A stretch of DNA of 8,436 bases from an uncultured Opitutia bacterium (GTDB lineage: Bacteria; Verrucomicrobiota; Verrucomicrobiia; Opitutales; JABJCN01): positions 1-8,436 of the forward strand of contig CAJWSN010000055.1 of NCBI GenBank assembly GCA_913046175.1. The letters run 5' to 3'. The first letter of the stretch is position 1, and every line of letters starts with the position of its first letter. Of this stretch, positions 1-7,244 are shown piece by piece. The notes under the pieces were generated by a model, which saw nothing but the letters and a program-made list of their open reading frames with translations, made no database searches and had not been told where the DNA came from. The position numbers and the translations under genes were made by a program.

Positions 1-177
1 GTTTGGCGATGTCGCCCAGCCGCAGGCCGGTGTATAGGCCGGACAGGATCATTCCTTCCCATTCCTGATTGGCTACCTCCAGCATTAGCCCAACCTGCTC
101 CATTGTAAATGGCTGGCGTCCGTTCGCCTGGGCTTTCAGGTTCTGCACCAGTTGCCCATTGATGACTATGGGTTGAT
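1..177 (-). pseudogene. Tyrosine recombinase/phage integrase fragment, 5' end missing and 3' end outside the window
   Basis: Reverse-strand translation from about 177 to 1 gives a fragment containing QPFTMEQVGLMLE, then NQEWEGMILSGLYTGLRLGD and IAK. This matches the start of the catalytic domain of tyrosine site-specific recombinases, where 'TG.R.GD' carries the first catalytic arginine of the R-H-R-Y set; here that Arg codon is at 20-22. The family normally has an N-terminal SAM-like core-binding domain of roughly 100-170 residues before this point. None is present: upstream the frame runs into the 3' end of the neighbouring glycosyltransferase gene and reaches a stop without any ATG, GTG or TTG. 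The rest of the catalytic domain (His, second Arg, Tyr) would lie beyond base 1. I call it a 5'-truncated remnant. An intact gene read through an unusual start is possible but unlikely. By hand count it is about 56% G+C. Confidence 0.8.
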
Positions 178-1356
178 CTATGCAATGAGGCTCTGAGCAT
201 GTTTCCCTTTTTCCTGGAGAGACTGAAGGAACAGTGTTGCAACTTTTTCTATGTTATTGGCCATTGGCTTTCTTTTCCTTAGCGTGGACAGCTTCGTCAA
301 AAGCTGCTCGTCTGCTTTTTGAATCAAAGGCTCGAATTCATTCTGGATTACAAGTGGGGCATCTGGAGTTCCGCCCTCAAGGTTGATGATGACGGGAAGG
401 CCATGTTCTGTCATGGCCGCGATGGTTCCACTTTTCCCAACCAGGTCCCACGGTGTTGAACTTAGGCCGAAATCCAGCGCGAACAAATATTGTGACACCT
501 GATCCTCTGGCAACTCACCCAGGGAATGAAGAAACCAATCACCTGAATATTTTTTACAAATCGCCCGCCATCGATATCGGTGTTTCCCAAGGATACCCGC
601 ATGTAGTAGGGCAGGTCTTTGGTTCTTTGCCGTTGTGAACATTCGCAGACGTTCCAGAATTTGTCGTGCGGGCCAGTTTTGGTGAATGCTGCCGAAAAAA
701 CCGAACCACAGGAAATTATCCTTTTCGAGGCGCTCTTTTGGCAGTGCGTCCGTTAGTTTTGCAAGCAGCCAGTTGTTAGACTTTTCCTGTGCAACCTGGA
801 TGTTCCCGAAGATGGGGAGGTGGTCTGCGGCAATTCCTGCCCGGGCCAACCTGACCTTTGCGCCTGCATTCGTATAGTTGATAATTCTTGGCCGGCAAGT
901 GAGGATCAATTTCCGAACAAGTCTTTTCTGTATCCAGCCGGTTAAACGCTCCTTCAGTGGCGCACCTGGGTATTCGCCGATCCAGATTTCATGGAACTTG
1001 ATGTGTAGCCTTCTTCCACCAATCAATTTAGGAAACTCTTTGAGAAACTCAAAGAAAAGTCCCTTTGGGTGGAATGCGTATGGAACAAACTGCAGGCTGA
1101 TCCACTCCGGTTCGAATAACTCCAGAAAGCGCGCTGCCATTTTCATTCGGCTAGCCAAAGCTGCTTCTTTAGGAAGCCTCAGGCATGGAATGCCATCCTG
1201 CTGCCCTTCCCAGTTTGTGGGGGTATGCATGTCCTCAAGGGCGATGGTTCTAACTTCATGTCCCATTCTTTGACAGGCTGCTGCGAGTAATCGAGTGTAG
1301 TCTCCGACGCCGGTTCGACCAGGTTCGAGACTGCCGGTTATGAAAGCGATCTTCAT
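178..1356 (-). CDS. GT-B fold glycosyltransferase (GT4/group 1-like)
   Basis: 392 residues, last gene of the cluster. The N-terminus MKIAFITGSLEPGRTGVGDY (1-20) is the glycine-rich first loop of GT4-type enzymes, with the common 'GVGDYTR' pattern. The C-terminal Rossmann half starts near 217 (WFGFFGSIHQNW). It contains LGELPEDQVSQYL (279-291), then STPWDLVGKSGTIAAMTEHG (300-319) and LPVII, which corresponds to the nucleotide-sugar donor site of the family. The usual E-x7-E motif is not obvious; the GKSGTIAAM segment occupies its place. The predicted role is cytoplasmic transfer of a sugar from an NDP- or GDP-sugar to a growing surface oligosaccharide; donor and acceptor cannot be read from sequence. 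The ATG at 1356 overlaps the upstream stop as ATGA, implying coupling. The TAG stop at 178-180 abuts the integrase fragment, and no terminator hairpin with a T-run follows. Confidence 0.85.
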   Translation of the reverse strand: MKIAFITGSLEPGRTGVGDYTRLLAAACQRMGHEVRTIALEDMHTPTNWEGQQDGIPCLRLPKEAALASRMKMAARFLELFEPEWISLQFVPYAFHPKGLFFEFLKEFPKLIGGRRLHIKFHEIWIGEYPGAPLKERLTGWIQKRLVRKLILTCRPRIINYTNAGAKVRLARAGIAADHLPIFGNIQVAQEKSNNWLLAKLTDALPKERLEKDNFLWFGFFGSIHQNWPARQILERLRMFTTAKNQRPALLHAGILGKHRYRWRAICKKYSGDWFLHSLGELPEDQVSQYLFALDFGLSSTPWDLVGKSGTIAAMTEHGLPVIINLEGGTPDAPLVIQNEFEPLIQKADEQLLTKLSTLRKRKPMANNIEKVATLFLQSLQEKGKHAQSLIA

Positions 1357-2477
1357 TTTCTGGCCAACTTCTGGAGAATTCCCTGGCAGTTTTCCAGGGC
1401 TTTGGACACGGGGGAAAGTTTTTCAATGCCTTCCTGGACCTCCCTTCCTAGGATTGTGGTCCCCGGGTGTCCCCATTGCGCTTTGTGCAGCTTTGCGGAA
1501 TCATACCAGGGGCCAAGCATTACAAGCGTGGGAACCTCGAATGCCGCTGCCACATGCATGAACATGGTGGTGTTGCAGATGACGATGTCCGCATGGGCGA
1601 TGATGGCCATTGTCTGGCGCAGGCTTGTCTGGCCGGCCAGGTTCTTTAGTTTTGGCAATGATTGGGCCAGGGCTTCGCCTGATTCACGGTCTCTTGCTGA
1701 TCCCAGAAAAGCCAGTTCCACGTTTTCCTGTTCCTCCAACTGTCGGGCCAGTTTCCTATAGTTTTCCATGGGCCAGCATTTCTCCGGGAATCCTGCGCCA
1801 GTGCTTATTACCACTCGTTTGGCGCCTGGTTTGCCCCAAATCGACTCGCCTTCTTCCAATTCCCTTTTGGAGAGGAACAGTTGTGGCTTGAGGGCCGGAA
1901 TTTTGCCTGGGTCCATTCCTAGCATTTCGACATATCGCAGGCTTGAGCGCCCTGCATTTTCATCAATCTTGAACTGGCGCCATTTCTGACATCCTGAAAA
2001 CCCGCCACTATAGCCCTTCACTCCCATTCGATTGGAAATCCCCGCCCTCCACATTAGAAGGGTGCCTTCCAGGCTGCCGAGGATATCAATGCCAAGGTCG
2101 TATTTTCCACGGGCAAGATTTCTAGCTTCCATGGAAAAAAAAATGTAGAGCAATGCTTTCAGGAACCCAATCGGTGAGTTGGGTGAATGTTTGCAGGAAA
2201 CCTTGTTGTGCCAGGGAGCGTTCACAGGGAGAACTGAATCCACATAAGGATTCCCTTCCAGAATACCATGGTTCCAGTCTCCAATTCCAACCTCTAACCG
2301 ACAATTGGGGTATAGACTCTTGATGGCTTCGAATAATGGGGTGGTCAGGATCAGGTCGCCGATATCATTATTTCGCAGGACAAAAAGCTTGAAGGAACCA
2401 GAAGAATCCGGGGGTTGCCATTTCCTTGGTCGGCACAGCATCCCGACCATTCTTTCAAGGCTGTCTCGCTTGGCCAT
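1353..2477 (-). CDS. Glycosyltransferase family 9 (heptosyltransferase-like)
   Basis: 374 residues from the ATG at 2477, which forms a TGATG overlap with the preceding stop. The frame also allows a TTG two codons earlier (2483), but the ATG is preferred. The N-terminal half carries KLFVLRNNDIGDLILTTPLF (30-49), the classic 'R...IGD..LTTP' acceptor-side motif of GT9 enzymes such as WaaC/WaaF. The C-terminal half has VVISTGAGFPEKCWPMENY (222-240), LAFLGSARDRES (255-266), NLAGQTSLRQTMAIIAHAD (279-297) and FMHVAAAFEVPTLVMLGP (306-323), matching the ADP-heptose binding half. Where most members read 'DSG.MH' this protein reads CNTTMFMH (301-308), so donor use may differ. Predicted role: addition of a heptose or related sugar to a core-like glycan at the inner face of the membrane. 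The gene contains a 9-base homopolymer at 2135-2143 but the frame is intact. Confidence 0.9.
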   Translation of the reverse strand: MAKRDSLERMVGMLCRPRKWQPPDSSGSFKLFVLRNNDIGDLILTTPLFEAIKSLYPNCRLEVGIGDWNHGILEGNPYVDSVLPVNAPWHNKVSCKHSPNSPIGFLKALLYIFFSMEARNLARGKYDLGIDILGSLEGTLLMWRAGISNRMGVKGYSGGFSGCQKWRQFKIDENAGRSSLRYVEMLGMDPGKIPALKPQLFLSKRELEEGESIWGKPGAKRVVISTGAGFPEKCWPMENYRKLARQLEEQENVELAFLGSARDRESGEALAQSLPKLKNLAGQTSLRQTMAIIAHADIVICNTTMFMHVAAAFEVPTLVMLGPWYDSAKLHKAQWGHPGTTILGREVQEGIEKLSPVSKALENCQGILQKLARK

Positions 2478-3358
2478 CAGCAATCGATTGAAAAACCTAG
2501 ATTTACGAGGTCTTCAAGCAGCAGTTTCCCGGTTTCTCCGGGAACCAGGCACAGGTAGTTCATGGTTTCCCTCGAGACAGCGCAGGCATGGTCAGCATCC
2601 CAGAACTGGTAATCCAGGGGTTCCAGGACCTCCCGAAATCCCTTGGCCTTTTTGCCGAAGGACTCGATGAGCAGGATGGGTCGATGTCTTTCCAGTAGTT
2701 CCCCTGCACCTTCCAGCACTTCCTTCTCGTGACCTTCCACATCGATCTTCAGTAGGGCTGGAGGAGGCAGATTGGCGACGGCACTGTCGAGTGTCATGGT
2801 TTCCACCTCAATGAGGCTTTGTCGTTGTCCGTAGTGTTGCTCGGCAAATGAGCGTTCTGTCTGGTTGAGACTTCCAGTTGCGGAGGATAGTAAATCCTGC
2901 GAGAAGGTGGCCTGTCCATTTTCATTGCTTGCAGCAGAAAAATGCAGGCTTAAGTTCGATGCGCCCCATTTTTGTTTTGTTTTTTTCAAAAGCCTGCCAT
3001 TGAGAGGATCAGGCTCGAATGCCGCCACATGCAGGTTCGGCTTCGCATTGAGTGCGTGCCATGTGTAGAGCCCGATGTTTGCACCGACATCAACGAAGGT
3101 GTGTTTGCCCTCCTCCATGTGCCCGATGATTTTGACCAATGTCGAGAGCAGGCGTTCCTCCATTTTCTGGGAAAGGAAGAGAAAGGAAAAGTGAGTCAGC
3201 AATCGAAGGTAAACGGGATGACGCATGCACAGGTTTGCAGGCAGGGGGATGTCGAAAAGGGGTTGCAGAACCCTTTGGTAGAAACGATTGCGTCTCAAAT
3301 GGTGAAGTGGATGAAAACGGGATCGTATGGCGAGGGCCACTTTCTGGACCAGCTTCAT
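2477..3358 (-). CDS. FkbM family SAM-dependent methyltransferase (first in window coordinates, second in operon order)
   Basis: 293 residues. The SAM-binding core begins with FVDVGANIGLYTWHA (88-102, motif I). It continues with AFEPDPLNGRLL (113-124, acidic ribose-binding strand) and LLKIDVEGHEKEVLEGAG (202-219), the hallmark 'KIDVEG.E..VL.G' of FkbM methyltransferases, then RPILLIES (226-233). About 85 residues precede the core, rich in basic and hydrophobic residues, longer than in the other FkbM gene here; they may bind the acceptor or membrane. The family O-methylates hydroxyl groups of sugars and polyketides; in a glycan cluster the likely substrate is a sugar residue of the oligosaccharide. 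The start is ATG at 3358 in an ATGA overlap with the upstream glycosyltransferase. A GGAAG lies just 5' of it, one of the few Shine-Dalgarno-like sequences in the cluster. It is followed directly by the GT9 gene. Confidence 0.92.
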   Translation of the reverse strand: MKLVQKVALAIRSRFHPLHHLRRNRFYQRVLQPLFDIPLPANLCMRHPVYLRLLTHFSFLFLSQKMEERLLSTLVKIIGHMEEGKHTFVDVGANIGLYTWHALNAKPNLHVAAFEPDPLNGRLLKKTKQKWGASNLSLHFSAASNENGQATFSQDLLSSATGSLNQTERSFAEQHYGQRQSLIEVETMTLDSAVANLPPPALLKIDVEGHEKEVLEGAGELLERHRPILLIESFGKKAKGFREVLEPLDYQFWDADHACAVSRETMNYLCLVPGETGKLLLEDLVNLGFSIDC

Positions 3359-4566
3359 TGTCTTCCGGCAATGTGTTGGCTGAAGGCAAAGGCCTTTTCG
3401 GCATCCTCTTCTTCCCCCAGGAATGTTTCCATTGCCTGGAGGCTATTCCGTGAAAGCTGTTGGCGCAGGTTCGCATCAAGCAACATCTCGAAGGCTTTGG
3501 CAAAGTCTTCCGGTCGGGTGGCCTCCAGAACCTCCCTCTCATTGGAAACCTCCAGTCCTTCAAGTGCGTCCGGGGTTGAGACGGTGGGGAGCCCTGTCCC
3601 GAGTAGAGTCAAGGTCTTGATCCTTACCCCGTTGCCACCAAATACTGGAATGAATGCAACCTGGGCTTCGTGGAGGGATTTGGTCAGGTTGTCCACGAAA
3701 CCCGTAAATTCCACGGAGGATCCTGACGGTAGATCATTGAGTTTGGGAAGTGGATCTGGTTTTCTTCCAAGGAACCGGAAATGGTAGCTTTTGCGTAGAC
3801 TTTCCGACATCAATGGAAGCACCTTTTCCAGAAACCAGAGGGCACCATCTGCGTTACGAACGAATCGCATATCTGCAAGATAGACTGCCAGCATGCGCTT
3901 TTCCGGTCCCAATGGCTCCTTGAGGTTCCCTTCTGTTGTGGGTGTGGGGCGCTGGGAGGGCTTTACGGGTATGCACTCCACATTTTTGTGTCGGTAGTTC
4001 TTCTTTAGGAATTCACAGCTTTCTGGTGTTCCGGCTGAAACCATGTCCGCCCTCGCGGTGGTCCAGCGGTCAAATGCTATGGCTGTGGATTGGCGATACC
4101 AGCCCTGTAATCTTTTGATAAAGCTGGCTCCCTTCTCCCAGAAGGTGTCCTGCATGCTGAAAACATAGGATCGATGGAAAGCAACCGGGAGGTGGCGGGG
4201 TATGTCGCGCAGGTAAATCCCGCCATAGTCCTCCAAGATCCAGCAGACGTCGAAACGACCGGGGGGCAAGTCCTTGAGGAATTTCGAGGTTTCCGGACAA
4301 TGCAGCAGCCATATGCTCGGATAAATTCCATACAGGAGACTCTTTATCAACCGGACCACACCATTTTGAATGGGGGCTGGATTGTGTTGAATGACTTTTA
4401 CCCCGGATTTTTCAAACCACGGGTCGTTCACAGGTGGCGTGGTGATCAAGGTAACCTCATGTTTCTTGTGGAGGACCTGGGTCAGTCGGAGAATCCAGTT
4501 GGTCGTGCCAGTCTGGGCCTTGGTCGTGGCATCCGGGGCGGATGCGGAGAGGAGAAGAGCTTTCAC
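3355..4566 (-). CDS. Glycosyltransferase, GT4/group 1-like
   Basis: 403 residues. The start is GTG at 4566, overlapping the preceding stop as GTGA; no in-frame ATG lies closer. The N-terminus MKALLLSASAPDATTKAQTG and the following amphipathic stretch form the acceptor Rossmann half (about 1-200), ending in TTARADMVSAGTPESCEFL (169-187), the typical recognition-and-switch segment. The donor half begins near 225 (MLAVYLADMRFVRNADGALW). It has FRFLGRKPDP (263-272), VEFTGFVDN (285-293), FIPVFGGNGVRIKTLTLLGT (305-324) and LPTVSTPDALEGLE. The 'GNG.R.K.L..L..G.P.VST...EGL' pattern is standard for GT4-like enzymes that use NDP-sugars. Predicted role: cytosolic sugar transfer during assembly of the oligosaccharide. 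Its position between the two FkbM genes suggests that its product may be one of the methylated residues, which is inference only. Confidence 0.9.
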   Translation of the reverse strand: MKALLLSASAPDATTKAQTGTTNWILRLTQVLHKKHEVTLITTPPVNDPWFEKSGVKVIQHNPAPIQNGVVRLIKSLLYGIYPSIWLLHCPETSKFLKDLPPGRFDVCWILEDYGGIYLRDIPRHLPVAFHRSYVFSMQDTFWEKGASFIKRLQGWYRQSTAIAFDRWTTARADMVSAGTPESCEFLKKNYRHKNVECIPVKPSQRPTPTTEGNLKEPLGPEKRMLAVYLADMRFVRNADGALWFLEKVLPLMSESLRKSYHFRFLGRKPDPLPKLNDLPSGSSVEFTGFVDNLTKSLHEAQVAFIPVFGGNGVRIKTLTLLGTGLPTVSTPDALEGLEVSNEREVLEATRPEDFAKAFEMLLDANLRQQLSRNSLQAMETFLGEEEDAEKAFAFSQHIAGRQ

Positions 4567-5360
4567 ATGTGCCGGGTTTTGATCGAAGCAAATCGTTTTG
4601 CGTGCTTGGACTTCTTGCCGCAGACTAGGTTCAGAATACCTCCTGCCAAGTATTGTGGGAGTTCATCCTCGAGGTTTGACAATGGATGGAGGTCTTCCTG
4701 GACAATCAGGAACTGGTCATATCCGGTGTCACGAAGTAGTTGGCAAAAGCCTTTGGCTGAAGTATTGAAATCCTTCATGAATGGCTCCCACATTTCAAAG
4801 AAGAGAATGGGTGCACAAGAGCGAAGGACAGCCTTCCCTCCCGTCAGCACAAGAAATTCTGCGCCTTCGACGTCAATCTTTATGAAATCGAGACGTGAAA
4901 TTTCTTTTTCCAGGGCATATTTTTCGAGAGTGGTGGCTTCGCAGGAAAAGGTGTGTATGGTTTCGTCCTGATCCCACGACTCTTTGGAATGCTTCTGGAT
5001 GGAAGGACGGGCATGATCGTCGCCAGGCATGTGGATTTCAATTTGGCCAGACTCGTTGGTGACGGCCATTTGATTGAGGGTTACATTGCCCAGTCTCTTC
5101 CGTGCAACGGTTTCTTTCAATGTCTCGAAAGTAGTCGGTACGGGTTCAAAAGTGTGAACCTGTCCGCTTGAGCCCACCACCTTGGCAAATGTGGTGCAGT
5201 AATCCCCGATATTCCCGCCCACATCCAGGACGTTGTCCCCCTTGCTGAGAAGCTTGAGGAAGATGTACTTGTCCCGGTTCCAGTTGGATTTTAAGCGCAT
5301 CAAGTCCGCGAGGAGGGACGGGCAATTGAAGAGCAGGTTTTTTAGCAGTTCTTTCATCAT
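4563..5360 (-). CDS. FkbM family SAM-dependent methyltransferase (first in operon order)
   Basis: 265 residues, close to the usual size of the family. Motif I is NVLDVGGNIGDYCTTFAKVV (43-62). HTFEPVPTTFETLKE follows (69-83) with the acidic residue that binds SAM ribose. LDFIKIDVEGAEFLVLTGG (157-175) is the FkbM hallmark, and APILFFEMWEP comes after it. Predicted activity is O-methylation of a sugar hydroxyl. The N-terminal lead is short (about 42 residues), unlike the second FkbM gene, and outside the motifs the two look different, so they probably modify different positions rather than being a recent duplication. The start is ATG at 5360 (ATGA overlap with the upstream GT2). A second ATG immediately follows and could be used instead. 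The last codon is ATG, directly followed by TGA, which overlaps the GTG start of the next gene. Confidence 0.92.
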   Translation of the reverse strand: MMKELLKNLLFNCPSLLADLMRLKSNWNRDKYIFLKLLSKGDNVLDVGGNIGDYCTTFAKVVGSSGQVHTFEPVPTTFETLKETVARKRLGNVTLNQMAVTNESGQIEIHMPGDDHARPSIQKHSKESWDQDETIHTFSCEATTLEKYALEKEISRLDFIKIDVEGAEFLVLTGGKAVLRSCAPILFFEMWEPFMKDFNTSAKGFCQLLRDTGYDQFLIVQEDLHPLSNLEDELPQYLAGGILNLVCGKKSKHAKRFASIKTRHM

Positions 5361-6250
5361 TTTTTCTGCTGACGCATAAGGTGGCGGTATTTGAACTCTG
5401 AGAACCAGAGGCAGGGCAGTGTCAACGGCAGCGAGAACCAGCCCCAGGTTTGCCAGAACCAGCGGTTTCTCCAGGTCTTGGGGTCATGCTGACTAAAGAG
5501 GTGCCAAGTGGTGCGCAACAGAAGGAGCAAGTGTTTTGTGGTGGTCTGCAGCAGGGTGACCGGTATTGGGACGGAGAGTTTCCTGCCTCCTGTCTTGTAA
5601 TCGTAAAGGATACTCCATCGATGATGTAGTGCCCACCACAGTAGATGTTTCCAGCCGAACCGATGTGCGCGGTGGTCCACAACCGCCCCCTTGCAGAAGG
5701 CATGCGGGCATCCGCATGTCCGAATGCGATGGGCAATCTCGAGATCCTCCATGACGACGAGATCCTCGTCGAAGGCTCCGAGTTTAAAGAAAGCATTTTT
5801 TTCAAAAGCGAGGTTTCCGGAGGTAAAGAGACCGCCCTCAAGGTTTTCAGGCATCCGGTAGAAAGGGGAGTTCCGCTTGTCCGGGCAGACGATCCTGCCC
5901 TCCAAGGCTTTAAATTCATTTCTGGAAGCCATTTCATGATAGGCTTTGAGGAACCCGGGGTGTGGTTCAGTGTCATCGTCAATGAAGATGATCCATTGGC
6001 CCTTGGCCTCTTGTGCCGCGTGGTTACGGTTTGCGGAGGGACCTTTTCTTGTGCCTTGAATCCAACGAATTCCCGGGTGGTGATCCGCGAGGAATTTGCG
6101 CGTGTTGTCATTTTGACTGTCATCGCCAACCAGAATTTCAACCCGGATGTCCTGGGGCAAGTTCTGTTCATGCAATCGGGTCAGGCAGCGATCAAGGATT
6201 TCCGGACGGTTGCAGGTGGGGATGACCACCGAGAAGAAGGGCTCGGGCAT
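5357..6250 (-). CDS. Glycosyltransferase family 2 (GT-A fold)
   Basis: 297 residues from the ATG at 6250, which overlaps the preceding stop as TGATG. The open frame continues upstream for 70 codons, but that part lies inside the flippase-like gene and looks non-coding. The N-terminus FFSVVIPTCNRPEILDRCL (5-23) is the GT2 nucleotide-binding strand; a Cys replaces the common Tyr of 'YNRP'. VEILVGDDSQNDNT (37-50) follows, then GQWIIFIDDDTEPHPGF (84-100) with the metal-binding DXD. SGNLAFEKNAFFKLGAFDED (144-163) and VMEDLEIAHRIR (166-177) supply the acceptor-loop and catalytic ED motif. The C-terminus (225-297) is hydrophobic and Trp-rich and may lie on the membrane surface, though no long clean helix is evident. 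Predicted role: sugar transfer to a lipid-linked or surface glycan; the specific sugar is unknown. Confidence 0.9.
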   Translation of the reverse strand: MPEPFFSVVIPTCNRPEILDRCLTRLHEQNLPQDIRVEILVGDDSQNDNTRKFLADHHPGIRWIQGTRKGPSANRNHAAQEAKGQWIIFIDDDTEPHPGFLKAYHEMASRNEFKALEGRIVCPDKRNSPFYRMPENLEGGLFTSGNLAFEKNAFFKLGAFDEDLVVMEDLEIAHRIRTCGCPHAFCKGAVVDHRAHRFGWKHLLWWALHHRWSILYDYKTGGRKLSVPIPVTLLQTTTKHLLLLLRTTWHLFSQHDPKTWRNRWFWQTWGWFSLPLTLPCLWFSEFKYRHLMRQQKK

Positions 6251-7197
6251 CAGGTTATTGTGGCATTTGCATCTGCGGTCTTTAGTTCTTCCTGGTTTTT
6301 CCGTGTCTGTCTCATGGTTTTTCGAAGGCTTTCCCGACCCAGGAACGCCAAGCCGATGATGGCCAGGAACCAGTATACTGCCGCAGTGTAAAGAAAAGTT
6401 CCGGCAACGATGGTTCCTGTGGCGACTGCTCCAGGCACGACGGCTTTCTCCACCATCCACACCATGGCATTATCCCTTGTGCCCATCCCGGAAATGGAAA
6501 GGGGCAGGATTCCCACGAGAATTGCAAGTGGAGTGGTGGTGCAAACGGTTATAAAGCTCAGATTGGCTCCAACTGCCTTGAAAAGAAGGAACATGACCAG
6601 CAGGTTGCTTATCCAGCAGATGGTGGCGACCCCCCAGGCGCAACTCAGCAACCCAGGGGTTTTCATGGCCGTGCGACAGGCCCTGGCAAGGGATTTTAAT
6701 TTTTTTCCCACTAGGGGAATGCTGTCGGCGAAGTTCAGGGTCAAGAGAGCGCCGACGGGTGCACACAGAGCCAGAAGGGAAAGCCTGGTGGCAATTTGGT
6801 TGTCTGTGATCAGAGAACCGATCAAGGCAAGGATGCAAAGGATGAAGATATCAAAGACGCGTTCGAGGATGGTGACACCAACCATTGGCGGGAGTTTCTT
6901 GATGTCATCCTCGAGAAAAGTGACCTTGACGAGATCCCCGCCTCGTGCCGGAAGAACGGCGTTCAGGCTCATTGCTGCGAGAATTGCGCTGAGACATCTC
7001 TTGTAGGGCTTTGTCAACCGGCTGGCCCTGAGGTAGATGTGGAGTCTGAAGGCGGTCAGCAGCGGCTGGATGGCCGCGACCCCAAAAGCGCAGGCAAGCC
7101 ACTTTACATCTGCGGTGGTAAGCTCCTCCCAGCATTTCACCCAGTTCTCACGCCCCATCTTGTAAAGGAGGAGGCTCAGGAACACCAAGAGGCCCAA
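6250..7197 (-). CDS. Flippase-like / UPF0104 (LPG synthase TM domain) integral membrane protein
   Basis: Mostly hydrophobic protein with about eight likely membrane segments, a length (about 315 residues) normal for the UPF0104/PF03706 family, which includes AglD-like glycan proteins and the membrane half of MprF. Numbered from the TTG at 7197, signature segments are AAMSLNAVLPARGGDLVKVT (74-93), VGVTILERVFDIFIL (106-120) and GILPLSISGMGTRDNAMV (229-246). These correspond to the family's 'N...P.R.G...' , 'ER..D' and 'P...GG.G.RE' motifs. The tail (289-315) is charged. The start is unclear: there is no ATG between the upstream gene's stop (7245) and the first membrane helix. The TTG at 7197 is my choice; ATG at 7158 would remove the first helix, and a non-standard ATC at 7230 would restore a fuller N-terminus. 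In glycan clusters such proteins are often linked to handling of polyprenyl-linked sugars, consistent with the adjacent polyprenyl-phosphate GT2; the exact activity is unproven. Confidence 0.85.
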   Translation of the reverse strand: MGLLVFLSLLLYKMGRENWVKCWEELTTADVKWLACAFGVAAIQPLLTAFRLHIYLRASRLTKPYKRCLSAILAAMSLNAVLPARGGDLVKVTFLEDDIKKLPPMVGVTILERVFDIFILCILALIGSLITDNQIATRLSLLALCAPVGALLTLNFADSIPLVGKKLKSLARACRTAMKTPGLLSCAWGVATICWISNLLVMFLLFKAVGANLSFITVCTTTPLAILVGILPLSISGMGTRDNAMVWMVEKAVVPGAVATGTIVAGTFLYTAAVYWFLAIIGLAFLGRESLRKTMRQTRKNQEELKTADANATIT

Positions 7198-7244
7198 TAC
7201 AGGAACGATTATTTTTAGTTTATTCTTGATGCCAGTTGATGGGG

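Noticed and set aside
155..178. Possible terminator after the last glycosyltransferase (CCCAT ... ATGGG inverted repeat, 8-base loop)
   Set aside because: The stem is only five base pairs and no T-run follows in the direction of transcription.
2475..2483. TTG start at 2483 for the GT9 gene
   Set aside because: The ATG at 2477 gives a TGATG overlap like other junctions in the operon, and the two extra residues are not needed by the fold.
2972..3787. Long plus-strand open frame (271 codons) opposite the FkbM and GT4-like genes
   Set aside because: It is antisense to well-supported conserved enzymes, has no recognisable domain and no ribosome-binding site. The same applies to the plus-strand frames at 4174-4971, 5645-6391 and 878-1273.
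6251..6460. 70-codon N-terminal extension of the second GT2 reading frame
   Set aside because: It lies wholly inside the flippase-like gene, has an Arg/Pro/His-rich, non-conserved composition, and the GT2 fold begins at the ATG at 6250 that overlaps the upstream stop.
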